A stretch of 64,000 bases of DNA. Source: Formosa algae. Lineage in GTDB: Bacteria > Bacteroidota > Bacteroidia > Flavobacteriales > Flavobacteriaceae. The notes beneath the pieces were generated by a model, which did no database searches, was not told the DNA's origin, and saw nothing but the letters and a program-made list of their open reading frames with translations. This document shows positions 19,129 through 27,988 of the stretch, piece by piece. The translations under genes and the position numbers were made by a program. Location of the stretch: assembly GCF_001439665.1 (NCBI RefSeq), contig NZ_LMAK01000017.1, positions 42,334 through 106,333 on the forward strand. The letters run 5' to 3'. Position 1 is the first letter of the stretch. Each line of letters opens with the position of its first letter.

Positions 19129-21714
19129 TTAAGCCGAATTTCTACTCGCATTAATATTTCCGAATAATGAACGTGTGACTAAGGCTTCATAAATTTTAAT
19201 TTGCTCCTCGTCTCTAACTTCTGCTTTTTCTAATTCTTGAATCTTTCTTAAAGCAAATTGCTGAATGGTTAACAATGGTAAAACAATAGCTTCTCTAATT
19301 TCAATAGACGCTTTACCAGCAGGCTCATCTTCCATTAGTTTTTCATAGCCTGTAAGTTTTAAAAGTAACCCTTTTGTAAGCTCATACTCTGCATGAATAA
19401 TTCTCCAAAAATCGCCAAACTCAGCATCATCTGCCATGTACTTAGTTAAATCGAAGAACGATTTAGAAAGCGACATCATACTGTTTTCAATTAGCGTTTT
19501 AAAGAAACTAGAAGATTTGTAAAGCGCTATAACTTTATCAAACTCTCCGGCTTCATCATATTTCTTTAATGCTGTTCCTACACCAAAGAATCCTGGTACG
19601 TTTTGTTTTAATTGGCTCCAAGACCCTACAAAAGGAATGGCTCTTAAATCTTCAAAAACTAAAGCATCAGACTTACCACGTTTAGACGGACGACTACCAA
19701 TATTTGTTTTAGCATAGTATTTTAACGTACTCATACGCTCTAAATACGGCACAAACATCGGGTGATTTTTAAAGTCGACATATGTTTTTAAACTAATTTC
19801 GGCTAAATCATTCATTACAACAGTATTGTCTTCAGACATGGCTGCATTCGTATCGTTTAAACGGTTATAAATTCCCGAACTAATTAATTGTTCTAAGTTA
19901 TATTGAGACGAATCTAAAGTTCCGAAATTAGAACTAATGGTTTGTCCTTGTATAGTCAATTGCACTTCTTTATCTTCAATTGTAGGTCCTAAAGAAGCAT
20001 AGAATTGGTGTGTTTTTCCTCCACCACGTGCAGGAGGTCCACCACGACCATCGAAGAATAACACGGTAACATCATATTTTCTAGATATTTCTGTTAAACG
20101 TTCTTTCGCTTTAAAGATTGCCCAGTTTGCCATTAGGTATCCTCCATCTTTTGTACCATCAGAGAATCCTAACATTATGGTTTGTCTGTTTCCTCTAGAT
20201 TTTAAATGCGCACTATAAGCAGGATTTGTATACAATTCCTCCATCACTAAATGGGCATTTTTTAAATCGGTAATCGTTTCAAATAACGGACCAATATCTA
20301 CCGTTAATTTATCATGGAACGCTACTAATTTCAACATAGCAAACAACTGCATTACGTTTAAAGTGGTTTGGTTGTTACTAATAATATATCTATTTGCAGC
20401 TTGTTCACCATTATGATCTTGGATTTGCTTAATCGCAACCATAGAGTTTAAGGTCTTTAATACATCTTCTCCTTCGAAAATTGACATATCTACAGCGCCT
20501 TCTACTTTAGATAAAATAGCAACTTGTTCTTCTTGCGATAAACTGTTGTAGTTTGCTGGAAAAATATCACTTCCAGAAGCAATCAATGTATCCACCATAT
20601 CTGTAAATACCTGATCGTGCGCACGGCTATCTTGTCTGATATCTAAAGCAGCAAAATGGAATCCGAATAATTTTATTTTATTAATAAAACTTTGCACTTC
20701 TGTCACGTAAAGTGATTGGTGCTTTTCTATTAATGTTTCTTTAATTAAATGTAATTCCGACTCTAACTCTTGTAAAGAAATAATAGAGTTGTCTTTAACA
20801 TCTATCATTTGTTTGTATAACTTCTCTTCAATTAAAGAGATACGCTCTTCTACACCTGTAAATGTTAATCTACGTTTTAAACGGCGTGAATCACGATAGT
20901 AGTTTTTTATTACAGTTTGCTTTAAACGATCGGCAACTTTTAATGTAATTTCTGGAGTTACGAACGGGTTTCCATCACGGTCTCCTCCTGGCCAGAATCC
21001 GATATTTAAAATATCATTATCTATTTCCTTATTATCAAATATATTTTGTTGAATATAATCGTATATAGATCCAAACGAATAATAAAACACATTTTCTAGA
21101 TACCATATTAAACTAATAGCCTCATCGTAAGGTGTTGGTTTTGTATGCTTATAAAAAGGTGTTTTTCCTAATTGCGCTAACAAATCGTTTATTAACAACA
21201 AATCGTTTTCTTGGATGGCCGTTGTTAAATCAGTTATAATTCCTAAAACAGAACCTGGATAGAATTGCGTTGGATGCGCTGTAAGTACAATACGTACTTT
21301 AAATTCTTCAAGATATTGTTTTAAGAGTTCTGTTCTATTTTCAGAGCTCGCCGTTTCTTTTAAACTACGCAATGTACCAATACCTTCCATGTTATTTACA
21401 ACTGGGAAAGCAGCATCTTCAATAGCATCAAATAATACGACTTGTCTTTCTATATATTGAATAAATCTGAATAATAAATTTATTTGACTTTCATCTGAGC
21501 GTCTCGCTTGATATTTCTCAAAAAAAGACTCAACAATCGTTGTGGGATTATCTCCATTTTTAAACCCTTTTTCACATGTTTCATGAAAAAGTGGTAATAA
21601 AACACCCGTTTTTGTAATCGAGTCAAACGGTAACGTCATGAAAATACTATTGTATATCTGATACTTAGATAATACATTCTGATTAAATCTGGTTAATTTT
21701 GGTTGTACAGACAT
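19129..21714 (-). CDS. ppc: Phosphoenolpyruvate carboxylase
   Basis: 861 residues from ATG 21714. It carboxylates phosphoenolpyruvate to oxaloacetate, an anaplerotic entry to the TCA cycle. Catalytic signatures: VLTAHPTQF (active-site His), FWPGGDRDGNPFVT (substrate-binding Arg), MLGFSDGTKDGG and FFDGRGGPPARGGGKTH (glycine-rich mobile loop). The C-terminus RSLFGNINASRNSA corresponds to the family's conserved C-terminal end. Upstream in-frame ATGs at 21738 and 21771 exist. 21714 is preferred because the family begins near SVQPKLTRFN and a TATTTTTA -7-like box lies around 21743-21750, but 21738 cannot be excluded. Confidence 0.95.
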   Translation of the reverse strand: MSVQPKLTRFNQNVLSKYQIYNSIFMTLPFDSITKTGVLLPLFHETCEKGFKNGDNPTTIVESFFEKYQARRSDESQINLLFRFIQYIERQVVLFDAIEDAAFPVVNNMEGIGTLRSLKETASSENRTELLKQYLEEFKVRIVLTAHPTQFYPGSVLGIITDLTTAIQENDLLLINDLLAQLGKTPFYKHTKPTPYDEAISLIWYLENVFYYSFGSIYDYIQQNIFDNKEIDNDILNIGFWPGGDRDGNPFVTPEITLKVADRLKQTVIKNYYRDSRRLKRRLTFTGVEERISLIEEKLYKQMIDVKDNSIISLQELESELHLIKETLIEKHQSLYVTEVQSFINKIKLFGFHFAALDIRQDSRAHDQVFTDMVDTLIASGSDIFPANYNSLSQEEQVAILSKVEGAVDMSIFEGEDVLKTLNSMVAIKQIQDHNGEQAANRYIISNNQTTLNVMQLFAMLKLVAFHDKLTVDIGPLFETITDLKNAHLVMEELYTNPAYSAHLKSRGNRQTIMLGFSDGTKDGGYLMANWAIFKAKERLTEISRKYDVTVLFFDGRGGPPARGGGKTHQFYASLGPTIEDKEVQLTIQGQTISSNFGTLDSSQYNLEQLISSGIYNRLNDTNAAMSEDNTVVMNDLAEISLKTYVDFKNHPMFVPYLERMSTLKYYAKTNIGSRPSKRGKSDALVFEDLRAIPFVGSWSQLKQNVPGFFGVGTALKKYDEAGEFDKVIALYKSSSFFKTLIENSMMSLSKSFFDLTKYMADDAEFGDFWRIIHAEYELTKGLLLKLTGYEKLMEDEPAGKASIEIREAIVLPLLTIQQFALRKIQELEKAEVRDEEQIKIYEALVTRSLFGNINASRNSA

Positions 21715-22019
21715 TGTTTTAACTTCTTTATTTTTCATAAAAATACTAAAGGTTAACCGAAAGACTATCATATATTACAAAATTTACGTAATTTTAAGAT
21801 ATACCAACCGTAAGCCTAATTATTATAAATAAACACGACAATTTCAATGTAATTATTTATTAATATTCATTAATTTTTAACAAAAGTTTAAAATATTATG
21901 AAAGAAATTGATATATTTTTATATCAGCACCATATAATTATGGCGTAAAGTAGAGTGAAATACTCTTCAATTGAAATTCCTTTTTATTTGTAAAATGCAT
22001 TTCTAAAAAAAGTTAAAAC

Positions 22020-22244
22020 ATGCGCAAGAAAAAATCAAAAATCATATTAGGTATTTGTTGGTTAGCCTTTATAATTTGGGAAATTATAGTAATGAATTGG
22101 GCTAATGCACAAGACACGGCTTATATAAGGATAGATTTAGTGATCATTCTACCTGTTTTAATTCTATTTACCATATTTATGCTTTTTAGAATTTTTCGTG
22201 ATAAAAAAAAGAAAAAGGAAAAAGAAAGAGGACAAACGCTTTAG
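22020..22244 (+). CDS. Small two-helix membrane protein
   Basis: 74 residues. Two hydrophobic segments (about 8-27 and 40-58) are separated by a short loop (NWANAQDTAYIRID) and flanked by strongly basic ends, the C-terminal one being RDKKKKKEKERG. No known motif is visible. It stands alone between ppc and ssb. The 248 bp upstream (21772-22019) shows no other gene. It is probably an inner-membrane protein of unknown function. Confidence 0.6.
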   Translation: MRKKKSKIILGICWLAFIIWEIIVMNWANAQDTAYIRIDLVIILPVLILFTIFMLFRIFRDKKKKKEKERGQTL

Positions 22245-22265
22245 ATTATCCTCTCTTTAGACTAT

Positions 22266-22601
22266 TTAATGTTTTCCCAACATCATAATTTCATTGCAGA
22301 CCACTTCGGTTACAAATCGTTTTTCCCCGTCTTTAGTATCGTAACTTCTAGAAGTTAACTTGCCTTCTATAGCAACCTCTTTCCCTTTCGTTAAATAATT
22401 TTCTATCAATTTAGCGGTTGCTCCCCAAGCGACAACGTTATGCCATTGTGTATCGGTTACCTTTTCGCCAGATTTATTCTTATAACTTTCGTTAGTAGCG
22501 ATAGAGAATTTTGCTAATGTGCTTCCTGATTCTAAATTAATAATTTCTGGATCGTTTCCTAAATTACCAATCAACTGTACTTTGTTTCTAAGTGTGCTCA
22601 T
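22266..22601 (-). CDS. ssb: Single-stranded DNA-binding protein, short form without acidic tail
   Basis: 111 residues: essentially only the OB-fold (NKVQLIGNLGNDPEIINLESGSTLAKFSIATNE, TQWHNVVAWGATAKLIENYLTKGKEVAIEGKL). The flexible linker and the acidic C-terminal tip that recruits partner proteins in housekeeping SSBs are absent; it ends in NEIMMLGKH. It is therefore likely a secondary SSB for repair, uptake or mobile DNA, with the main ssb elsewhere. The upstream region carries nested inverted repeats (22682-22738) that may be operator sites. Confidence 0.9.
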   Translation of the reverse strand: MSTLRNKVQLIGNLGNDPEIINLESGSTLAKFSIATNESYKNKSGEKVTDTQWHNVVAWGATAKLIENYLTKGKEVAIEGKLTSRSYDTKDGEKRFVTEVVCNEIMMLGKH

Positions 22602-22681
22602 AATTATAAATTTTAATGTTAAACAGTTAATACCATCTTAATACTTTAAGACACTGCAAAGATGAATGACAAACCAAAAAG

Positions 22682-22738
22682 CAATCGGTTAATAACTAAT
22701 TAAACTCGTTTACAACCGATTGTAGTCGTTTGTAAACG
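22682..22738. promoter_or_regulatory. Nested inverted repeats between ssb and the barrel-protein gene
   Basis: Two interlocking perfect 9 bp inverted repeats are seen. CAATCGGTT (22682-22690) pairs with AACCGATTG (22714-22722), and CGTTTACAA (22707-22715) pairs with TTGTAAACG (22730-22738). They sit directly upstream of a CATCTTTG that could be the -7 box of ssb (22659-22666), and also in the leader side of the divergent gene at 22843. Operator function is inferred. Confidence 0.5.
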
Positions 22739-22842
22739 CATAAGATTAAAAGTATAAGTCCTTTATTCAGTAAAAAAATATTTAACTTTTATGGAACTGA
22801 AAACCGAATATTCTTTAACTTTATTTTTTAAAACAACCAACC

Positions 22843-23415
22843 ATGAAAAACATATTACTATTCTTTATTTTACTTCAATTTGCAGCATACTCCACCTACG
22901 CACAAGAACATGAAGACAATCAAGATACTGAAATGGAGTTTGAAGAAAGTGAAACCTTTGAACACCATCAAATAGGAGCTATGATTGGCCATGCTCACAT
23001 TTATCAAGGCCACCATGCTGAAGGCAAAGATTGGTTAGTTGTACCTATGGTAAGTTTAAATTATAATTATTGGATTAACGAAACTTGGGGTGTTGGACTT
23101 CATACAGATTTTATATTAGAGACGTACGAAGTGCATGAAGAAGGTGAAGATGGTGAAGTTGAAATCTTAGAACGTGAATTGCCAATAGCACCAGCTTTAA
23201 TGGCTGCGTATAAACCAGGAGAACACTTTACATTTATGTTGGGTGTTGGAGAAGAATTTGCAAAAGAAGAAGATCTATTTCTTATAAGAGGTGAAGTAGA
23301 ATATAGTTTAGAATTACCAAAAGCTTTTGAATTAGGAGCTGCTATAGGCTATGACGTTCGCTTTGATGCTTACGACTCTTGGGTATTAGCACTAGGTGTA
23401 TCAAAATTATTTTAA
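22843..23415 (+). CDS. Predicted outer-membrane beta-barrel protein
   Basis: 190 residues with a signal peptide ending STYAQ (about 1-20). An acidic linker (EHEDNQDTEMEFEESETFEHHQ) is followed by alternating amphipathic strands such as VVPMVSLNYNYWINETWGVGLHTDFIL, FTFMLGVGEEFA and FELGAAIGYDVRFDAYDSWVLALGVSKLF. The last ends in the aromatic residue typical of outer-membrane barrels. No enzyme motif. It resembles small porin-like proteins of Bacteroidota; the function is unknown. The zinc-finger gene follows 1 bp later. Confidence 0.75.
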   Translation: MKNILLFFILLQFAAYSTYAQEHEDNQDTEMEFEESETFEHHQIGAMIGHAHIYQGHHAEGKDWLVVPMVSLNYNYWINETWGVGLHTDFILETYEVHEEGEDGEVEILERELPIAPALMAAYKPGEHFTFMLGVGEEFAKEEDLFLIRGEVEYSLELPKAFELGAAIGYDVRFDAYDSWVLALGVSKLF

Positions 23416-23416
23416 T

Positions 23417-23764
23417 ATGACTAAAACTTGTTTAGAATGTGGTGAAAAAATTATAGGCAGATCGGACAAAAAATTTTGTAACGATTATTGCAGAAACGCC
23501 TATAACAACCAAATAAACAAGGATAGTAAAAACTTAATTCGGAATACAAATAATAAATTACGTAAGAATTATAGGATTTTAGAAGCTTTAAACCCAGACC
23601 AAAAAACAAAAACCACTAAATTAAAACTGCTTAATTTAGGGTTCGATTTTAGTTTATTTACAAGTATATATACCACTAAAGCAGGTACAACGTATTATTT
23701 CGTGTATAACCAAGGCTACTTGCCACTAGAGAGCGATTACTATGCTTTAGTGAAACGAGAATAA
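23417..23764 (+). CDS. Small zinc-finger protein
   Basis: 115 residues from ATG 23417; a longer frame from 23396 would overlap the previous gene and is rejected. The N-terminus holds a zinc-binding treble-clef signature, CLECGEKIIGRSDKKFCNDYCRNAYNN (CxxC...CxxxC), related to the FCSxxCRxxY zinc ribbons common in Bacteroidota. The remainder is basic then aromatic-rich (GTTYYFVYNQGYLPL), with no known motif. Function unknown. Confidence 0.8.
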   Translation: MTKTCLECGEKIIGRSDKKFCNDYCRNAYNNQINKDSKNLIRNTNNKLRKNYRILEALNPDQKTKTTKLKLLNLGFDFSLFTSIYTTKAGTTYYFVYNQGYLPLESDYYALVKRE

Positions 23765-23786
23765 CAAATCGGAACAGGCTCACGAT

Positions 23787-24254
23787 CTATTTCCAATTGT
23801 GCCCTTTTAAAGTTAATGCTGCTTTTAATATATCTTTTTGGCTTATTTGTCCTACCAATTTACCTTCTATAACAATTGGAAAACGACGCCTTTTAGATTC
23901 TAAAAATTTATTTGCTGCATCAAATATATTCATATTACCATCTATAGTTTCAACATTTCGCATCATGCGCGTCTCTACCTTATGTTGTTCCATTGGCATA
24001 TTGTAATATCTACTATCACTAATTTGCTTTAAACAATCTCCTTCAGAAATAATTCCGATTAACTCGTAATTATCATTTACTACCGGACCACCAGAAATCT
24101 TATTACTAATTAATTTATCGATAACGTCTTCCACCATTTGTTCTGGTTTAAATGTTATAAGTTCTCGACTCATATAATCACTAACCCGAACTGGAACATA
24201 ATCTACTTCCTTTAATTGTTTCTTCCTGGATCCTACAAAACTTTTAATAGCCAT
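23787..24254 (-). CDS. CBS-domain pair protein
   Basis: 155 residues. Two tandem CBS motifs: MSRELITFKPEQMVEDVIDKLISNKISGGPVVND (about 28-80) and MMRNVETIDGNMNIFDAANKFLESKRRRFPIVIE (about 97-150). CBS pairs bind adenosyl ligands such as AMP or ATP and regulate partner proteins. No catalytic or membrane domain is attached, so this is a stand-alone sensor whose partner is unknown. It is convergent with the zinc-finger gene. The 178 bp upstream (24255-24432) are AT-rich without a recognisable gene. Confidence 0.9.
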   Translation of the reverse strand: MAIKSFVGSRKKQLKEVDYVPVRVSDYMSRELITFKPEQMVEDVIDKLISNKISGGPVVNDNYELIGIISEGDCLKQISDSRYYNMPMEQHKVETRMMRNVETIDGNMNIFDAANKFLESKRRRFPIVIEGKLVGQISQKDILKAALTLKGHNWK

Positions 24255-24432
24255 ATCGTTTTTTTTAAATTAAAACTAAAGCTACTGAATAATAACGAAT
24301 TAACCTAACTCATTTTTACGTATTAACTAAATTTAATACTAAAATTTTATTAATTAACCAATTATTTGATTCAAAAATTAACATATTATCAGACATGTAA
24401 AGAATGTTAAATAATCCATTACACATAAATTG

Positions 24433-24939
24433 CTAGCGAGAAAAAGCAGAGATAATATCTGAATCGTCTTTAGACTTTAGAGCAGAAACAGCATTCATTT
24501 TATTATTAGGAATGGTTGCAGATAAAACATAATGTGCCACTTTCCAAGATCCGTTTTCTAATTTCATGACACCAGATCCTCTACATACTCCCATTTGAGT
24601 AGTTAATAATTCGTCAAACCAAGCTAAAGTTGCATTAGCAAGGTATATATGTCGTTCTAAAGCAGAAAAACTCCAAGCTTTACCAGCATCAAAATGCGGT
24701 TTACTATAGGCTTTAAAAGCTTCAAGATCCCAATGCTCTGAAGCATCTGTACCTACAAACACAGCATCTGTGGTCATTAAATTAAAATAAGCATCAAACT
24801 GTGCTTCTGCTGCAGCTTTGTGCCAAGTATCTAAATTTAGACGTATATGCTTTTCAGCATCAATATCCTGAGCCTGAATACTATTTACACCAACTATACA
24901 CAGTAATATTAAAACTAATATTTTTTTGATATGCATCAT
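24433..24939 (-). CDS. Secreted NTF2-like (SnoaL-type) protein
   Basis: 168 residues with a signal peptide ending VNSIQAQ. The mature part has the NTF2/SnoaL_3 pattern: helices around HIRLNLDTWHKAAAEAQFDAYFNLMTTDAVFVGTD, then the sheet segments AKAWSFSALERHIYL-like and SWKVAHYVLSATIPN. Such domains form small cone-shaped binding pockets or catalyse isomerisations; no substrate can be assigned. Its ATG overlaps the TGA of the upstream lipoprotein gene (ATGA), so the two are translationally coupled. The second ATG at 24936 is an alternative start. Confidence 0.8.
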   Translation of the reverse strand: MMHIKKILVLILLCIVGVNSIQAQDIDAEKHIRLNLDTWHKAAAEAQFDAYFNLMTTDAVFVGTDASEHWDLEAFKAYSKPHFDAGKAWSFSALERHIYLANATLAWFDELLTTQMGVCRGSGVMKLENGSWKVAHYVLSATIPNNKMNAVSALKSKDDSDIISAFSR

Positions 24940-25451
24940 GGTTTTTCAATTTCCTGAGCGTCTTTCTCATATTTTTTATTAATCTGAAGATTTAAATTTG
25001 AATACGCCACTAAAGCTTCTTTAACATATTCTAACTGTACGTCTTTTTCGATATTACGTAAATTTAAAACACTCTGTAACTTTAGCATTTTTGTTTCTAA
25101 AGAGATTAATCGCGCCTGTATAGATGGTGAATCTATAATATCAGGAATGCCTTCTCTTAAATCTTTCATTAATGACACTATAGGCTTAGATTGTCCTTGA
25201 AAATACGACAAATTACCAGACTTAAGCTCTGCCATAATAGTTTCTAACTCCATAAAACTTTCTAAAGATTCGATATCAGATTTTGCTTTAGCGTCTAATC
25301 CGTAATCTACATATTCAAGTTTCACAATATCGTCTTGTAAAACCAATGCAGACACAGGCACCTCAACTTCTTTTTTTTCTTTTTTCTCTTCTGTATTACA
25401 TGCCCATAAGCACAGGCACAGGCACAGAAATATAATACTAACTTTTTTCAT
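24936..25451 (-). CDS. Lipoprotein of unknown function with hexamer repeat in the signal peptide
   Basis: 171 residues from ATG 25451. Signal peptide MKKVSIIFLCLCLCLWAC ends in a lipobox-type Cys18. The mature part is helical and charged (EEKKEKKEVEVP..., then long alpha-helical stretches) with no recognised domain. The CLCLCL segment is encoded by three perfect copies of the hexamer CTGTGC (25410-25427). A 14-residue longer frame from 25493 would precede the natural signal peptide and is unlikely. Coupled to the NTF2-like gene by an ATGA overlap. Confidence 0.75.
   Translation of the reverse strand: MKKVSIIFLCLCLCLWACNTEEKKEKKEVEVPVSALVLQDDIVKLEYVDYGLDAKAKSDIESLESFMELETIMAELKSGNLSYFQGQSKPIVSLMKDLREGIPDIIDSPSIQARLISLETKMLKLQSVLNLRNIEKDVQLEYVKEALVAYSNLNLQINKKYEKDAQEIEKP
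25410..25427 (-). repeat. (CTGTGC)x3 microsatellite
   Basis: Three tandem perfect hexamers encode Leu-Cys three times in the hydrophobic core of the lipoprotein signal peptide. Copy-number change would lengthen or shorten the core without shifting the frame. Confidence 0.8.
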
Positions 25452-25493
25452 TTTAAAAATTCTATAAACTATTAAAAAAAGGACATTGAACAT

Positions 25494-25835
25494 AGCTTAA
25501 TATCCGATCTCTTAAAGTTGTGCAGACACAAACTTAAACGCATTATTTACTTAAGACAAATATATGATGATGCAGACGGTATTGCTACGATATTAATTAT
25601 AATAATTTAAAAGCTGTTTTAGTTAATGGCTGTAATACCGTTTAAACTTAAAATCTGTTTAAAAATTTACAAAAAAAATGGGGTATTTTTAAACTGAAAC
25701 ACTTCCATTTTACACCAATACAATCCTTATTAAAACAGCCTAAACCACTAAAGCTCAAAACGTACTGACATCTAGAGTAATATGACGTAAAATTGTATAT
25801 TTAAAACTACAAAAATGTAGGTTAATAATAAGTTA
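25494..25835. other. Intergenic region between divergent lipoprotein and histidine kinase genes
   Basis: 342 bp, AT-rich, no ORF of note. It holds TATATTTA at 25796-25803, one base from the -7 consensus and 33 bp before the kinase start. It also carries dispersed GCTGTTTTA/TTAAAACAGC segments (around 25610 and 25731) that form a weak long-range inverted repeat. Confidence 0.4.
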
Positions 25836-27269
25836 ATGAAAAACGTAAAAGACTCCCTTGGCATCTATTTCTATAAATTTACCGCTATGCAATTGAAATC
25901 CAAAATTTTAATTCTTGGCGCCATTATAACTTTGTTAGCCCTTACGGCTATACAAGGCTATTTAATTTACAATACTTACGAATTAAAAAAAAGCGCATTT
26001 ACTATAGATGCTAGAAATGCAATTGCAGTAATCTACGGCCAAAAGCAAGTAGACTCTTTAATGTGGGATTACAGAAACGATTTTCTTAAGCAATTAGAAT
26101 CTTATAAAAAAGGGCAAATCACCAAACCACAAGTACTCGAAAATCTAAAAGAAAAAGTAGAACCTATAAACGTCTTGTTTAATGACTTTTATAATGAAGA
26201 AATTAAAAAAAACAATTTAAAAGCAGACATTAAATGCAAGATAATTGTTACACAAATTCAGATAGTAGATAGTCTAGGTTTAAAAACCGACTTTGTACAA
26301 AAAGATAACAATATCTTTCTTTTAGGAGAAAACTTTGACTCTACAGAGGCTATTTTAATTAATAATTCTACTTGGCAACAAGACCACGATTTTATAAACG
26401 AAGGCAATCCAGATGCCTTTGGTTTAAATTTTAAAACCTCTATATACATGAATATTCTGAACTGGAAACAGAATGTTCTAAAAGTGATGGCTGGTTTATT
26501 ATTCATCTCTGTTTTACTCTTCATTTTTGTACTCAGCTTATTGTATTATTCTATTTACAATCTTCTTAAACAGAAAAAACTCGCCGAAATAAAAACTGAT
26601 TTTATCAATAACATTACACACGAGTTAAAAACACCACTTTCTACCTTAGCCATAGCTACAAAGACACTTACTAATAGATTTGCTCAAGATGATAAAGCCA
26701 TTGCCGAAGACACTATAAAAACTATAAATAGGCAAAACAGAAGACTTCAAAACATAGTAGATGAATTTTTAAGCAACAGTGTAAGTTCTGAAGATATTAA
26801 ACTGAATGAAGAGGAATTTTTCCCATATAATTTCCTAAACAACTTAGTCGAAGACTTTAAAATGTCGTCTGCAACAGACATTGAATTTATAAAGAACATA
26901 GAAAAAAATGAAGTCTCCATTTTAGCAGATAAATTTTACTTAGGAACAGCACTATTAAACATTTTAAATAACGCCGTAAAATACGGAGGTAAAAAAATAG
27001 AATTCACTTATATATTCGATAAAGAAAGTCGTTTGCATATTATTTACATTAAAGACAATGGTATAGGCATGTCTTCTAAATACAAAAAACAGATATTCGA
27101 AAAATTCTACCGTATCAGTGAAAAAGACAGACACAATTACAAAGGTTTAGGCCTTGGACTTTATTACAGTAACCAAATTATAAAAGTTCATAAAGGCGAA
27201 TTAAGTGTAAAAAGTAAAATAAAAGAAGGATCCACATTTATCATTAAAATTCCAACACAACAGCCATGA
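25836..27269 (+). CDS. Membrane sensor histidine kinase
   Basis: 477 residues. TM1 is about 24-45 and TM2 about 216-243, enclosing a periplasmic sensor of about 170 residues with no recognised fold. The HisKA box is NNITHELKTPL with phospho-acceptor His262. The ATPase motifs follow: N box LLNILNNAVKYGG, G1 IKDNGIGMS, and G2 KGLGLGLYYSNQIIK. It pairs with the OmpR-type regulator that follows with an ATGA overlap. ATG 25887 (MQLKSKI) is an alternative start. The signal sensed is unknown. Confidence 0.93.
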   Translation: MKNVKDSLGIYFYKFTAMQLKSKILILGAIITLLALTAIQGYLIYNTYELKKSAFTIDARNAIAVIYGQKQVDSLMWDYRNDFLKQLESYKKGQITKPQVLENLKEKVEPINVLFNDFYNEEIKKNNLKADIKCKIIVTQIQIVDSLGLKTDFVQKDNNIFLLGENFDSTEAILINNSTWQQDHDFINEGNPDAFGLNFKTSIYMNILNWKQNVLKVMAGLLFISVLLFIFVLSLLYYSIYNLLKQKKLAEIKTDFINNITHELKTPLSTLAIATKTLTNRFAQDDKAIAEDTIKTINRQNRRLQNIVDEFLSNSVSSEDIKLNEEEFFPYNFLNNLVEDFKMSSATDIEFIKNIEKNEVSILADKFYLGTALLNILNNAVKYGGKKIEFTYIFDKESRLHIIYIKDNGIGMSSKYKKQIFEKFYRISEKDRHNYKGLGLGLYYSNQIIKVHKGELSVKSKIKEGSTFIIKIPTQQP

Positions 27270-27961
27270 AAAGAATTTTATTAGCAGAAGACGATTTTGA
27301 TTTAGGCGCAACCCTAAAGCAATATTTAGAGCTTAACAAATTCCATGTTACATGGGCTCTAAATGGCGATGAAGCATTAAATGCATTTAAGACTGAACTA
27401 TTCGATATATGTATTTTAGATGTTATGATGCCTGTACTTGACGGTTTCTCATTAGCACACAAAATGGAAAACATTAATGGCAAAACGCCATTTCTTTTTG
27501 TAACGGCAAGGAAAACAAAAGAAGACCGTTTAAAAGGCTTGAAACTGGGAGCAGACGACTATATCGTTAAACCCTTTGAGGTAGAAGAACTTATTCTGCG
27601 CATAAAAAATATCATCAAACGTACAGAACAACAAACACTAGAGTTCAAAAATTTTGATTCTGAAATAATTGCCATAGGAAAATATCAATTCGATTTTAAA
27701 AATTTAGAATTAACATATGGCAAAGACACCGTAAAACTAACAGAAAAAGAAGCTCAATTAATTGCATTCTTTTTCGAACACAAAAATCAATTAATCCCAA
27801 GAGATCTCATTTTAGCCAAAGTTTGGAACAAAAGCGATTTCTTTTCTGGTCGTAGTATGGATGTCTTTATTAGCCGTGTGAGAAAACTTTTTAAAGATGA
27901 TACTAGCATTGCCATAACAAGTGTACGCGGCATTGGATTAGAATTTAACATAGACAAATAA
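27266..27961 (+). CDS. OmpR-family response regulator
   Basis: 231 residues. The receiver domain has acidic residues EDD at 8-10, phospho-acceptor Asp52 in LDVMMPVLDG and Lys in IVKPFEVEE. The C-terminal winged helix (KLTEKEAQLIAFFFEHKNQLIPRDLIL... SMDVFISRVRKLFKD...TSVRGIGLEF) is the OmpR/PhoB type. It would be phosphorylated by the overlapping kinase and bind DNA in the cytosol. The next gene, a T9SS cargo protein, starts 27 bp later and may be co-transcribed. Confidence 0.95.
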   Translation: MKRILLAEDDFDLGATLKQYLELNKFHVTWALNGDEALNAFKTELFDICILDVMMPVLDGFSLAHKMENINGKTPFLFVTARKTKEDRLKGLKLGADDYIVKPFEVEELILRIKNIIKRTEQQTLEFKNFDSEIIAIGKYQFDFKNLELTYGKDTVKLTEKEAQLIAFFFEHKNQLIPRDLILAKVWNKSDFFSGRSMDVFISRVRKLFKDDTSIAITSVRGIGLEFNIDK

Positions 27962-27988
27962 CACCAATAACAACCAAAAAGAACAAAT

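Noticed and set aside
22682..22738. SOS (LexA) box before ssb
   Set aside because: The palindromes do not match a LexA consensus I know for Bacteroidota, so only an unspecified operator is claimed.
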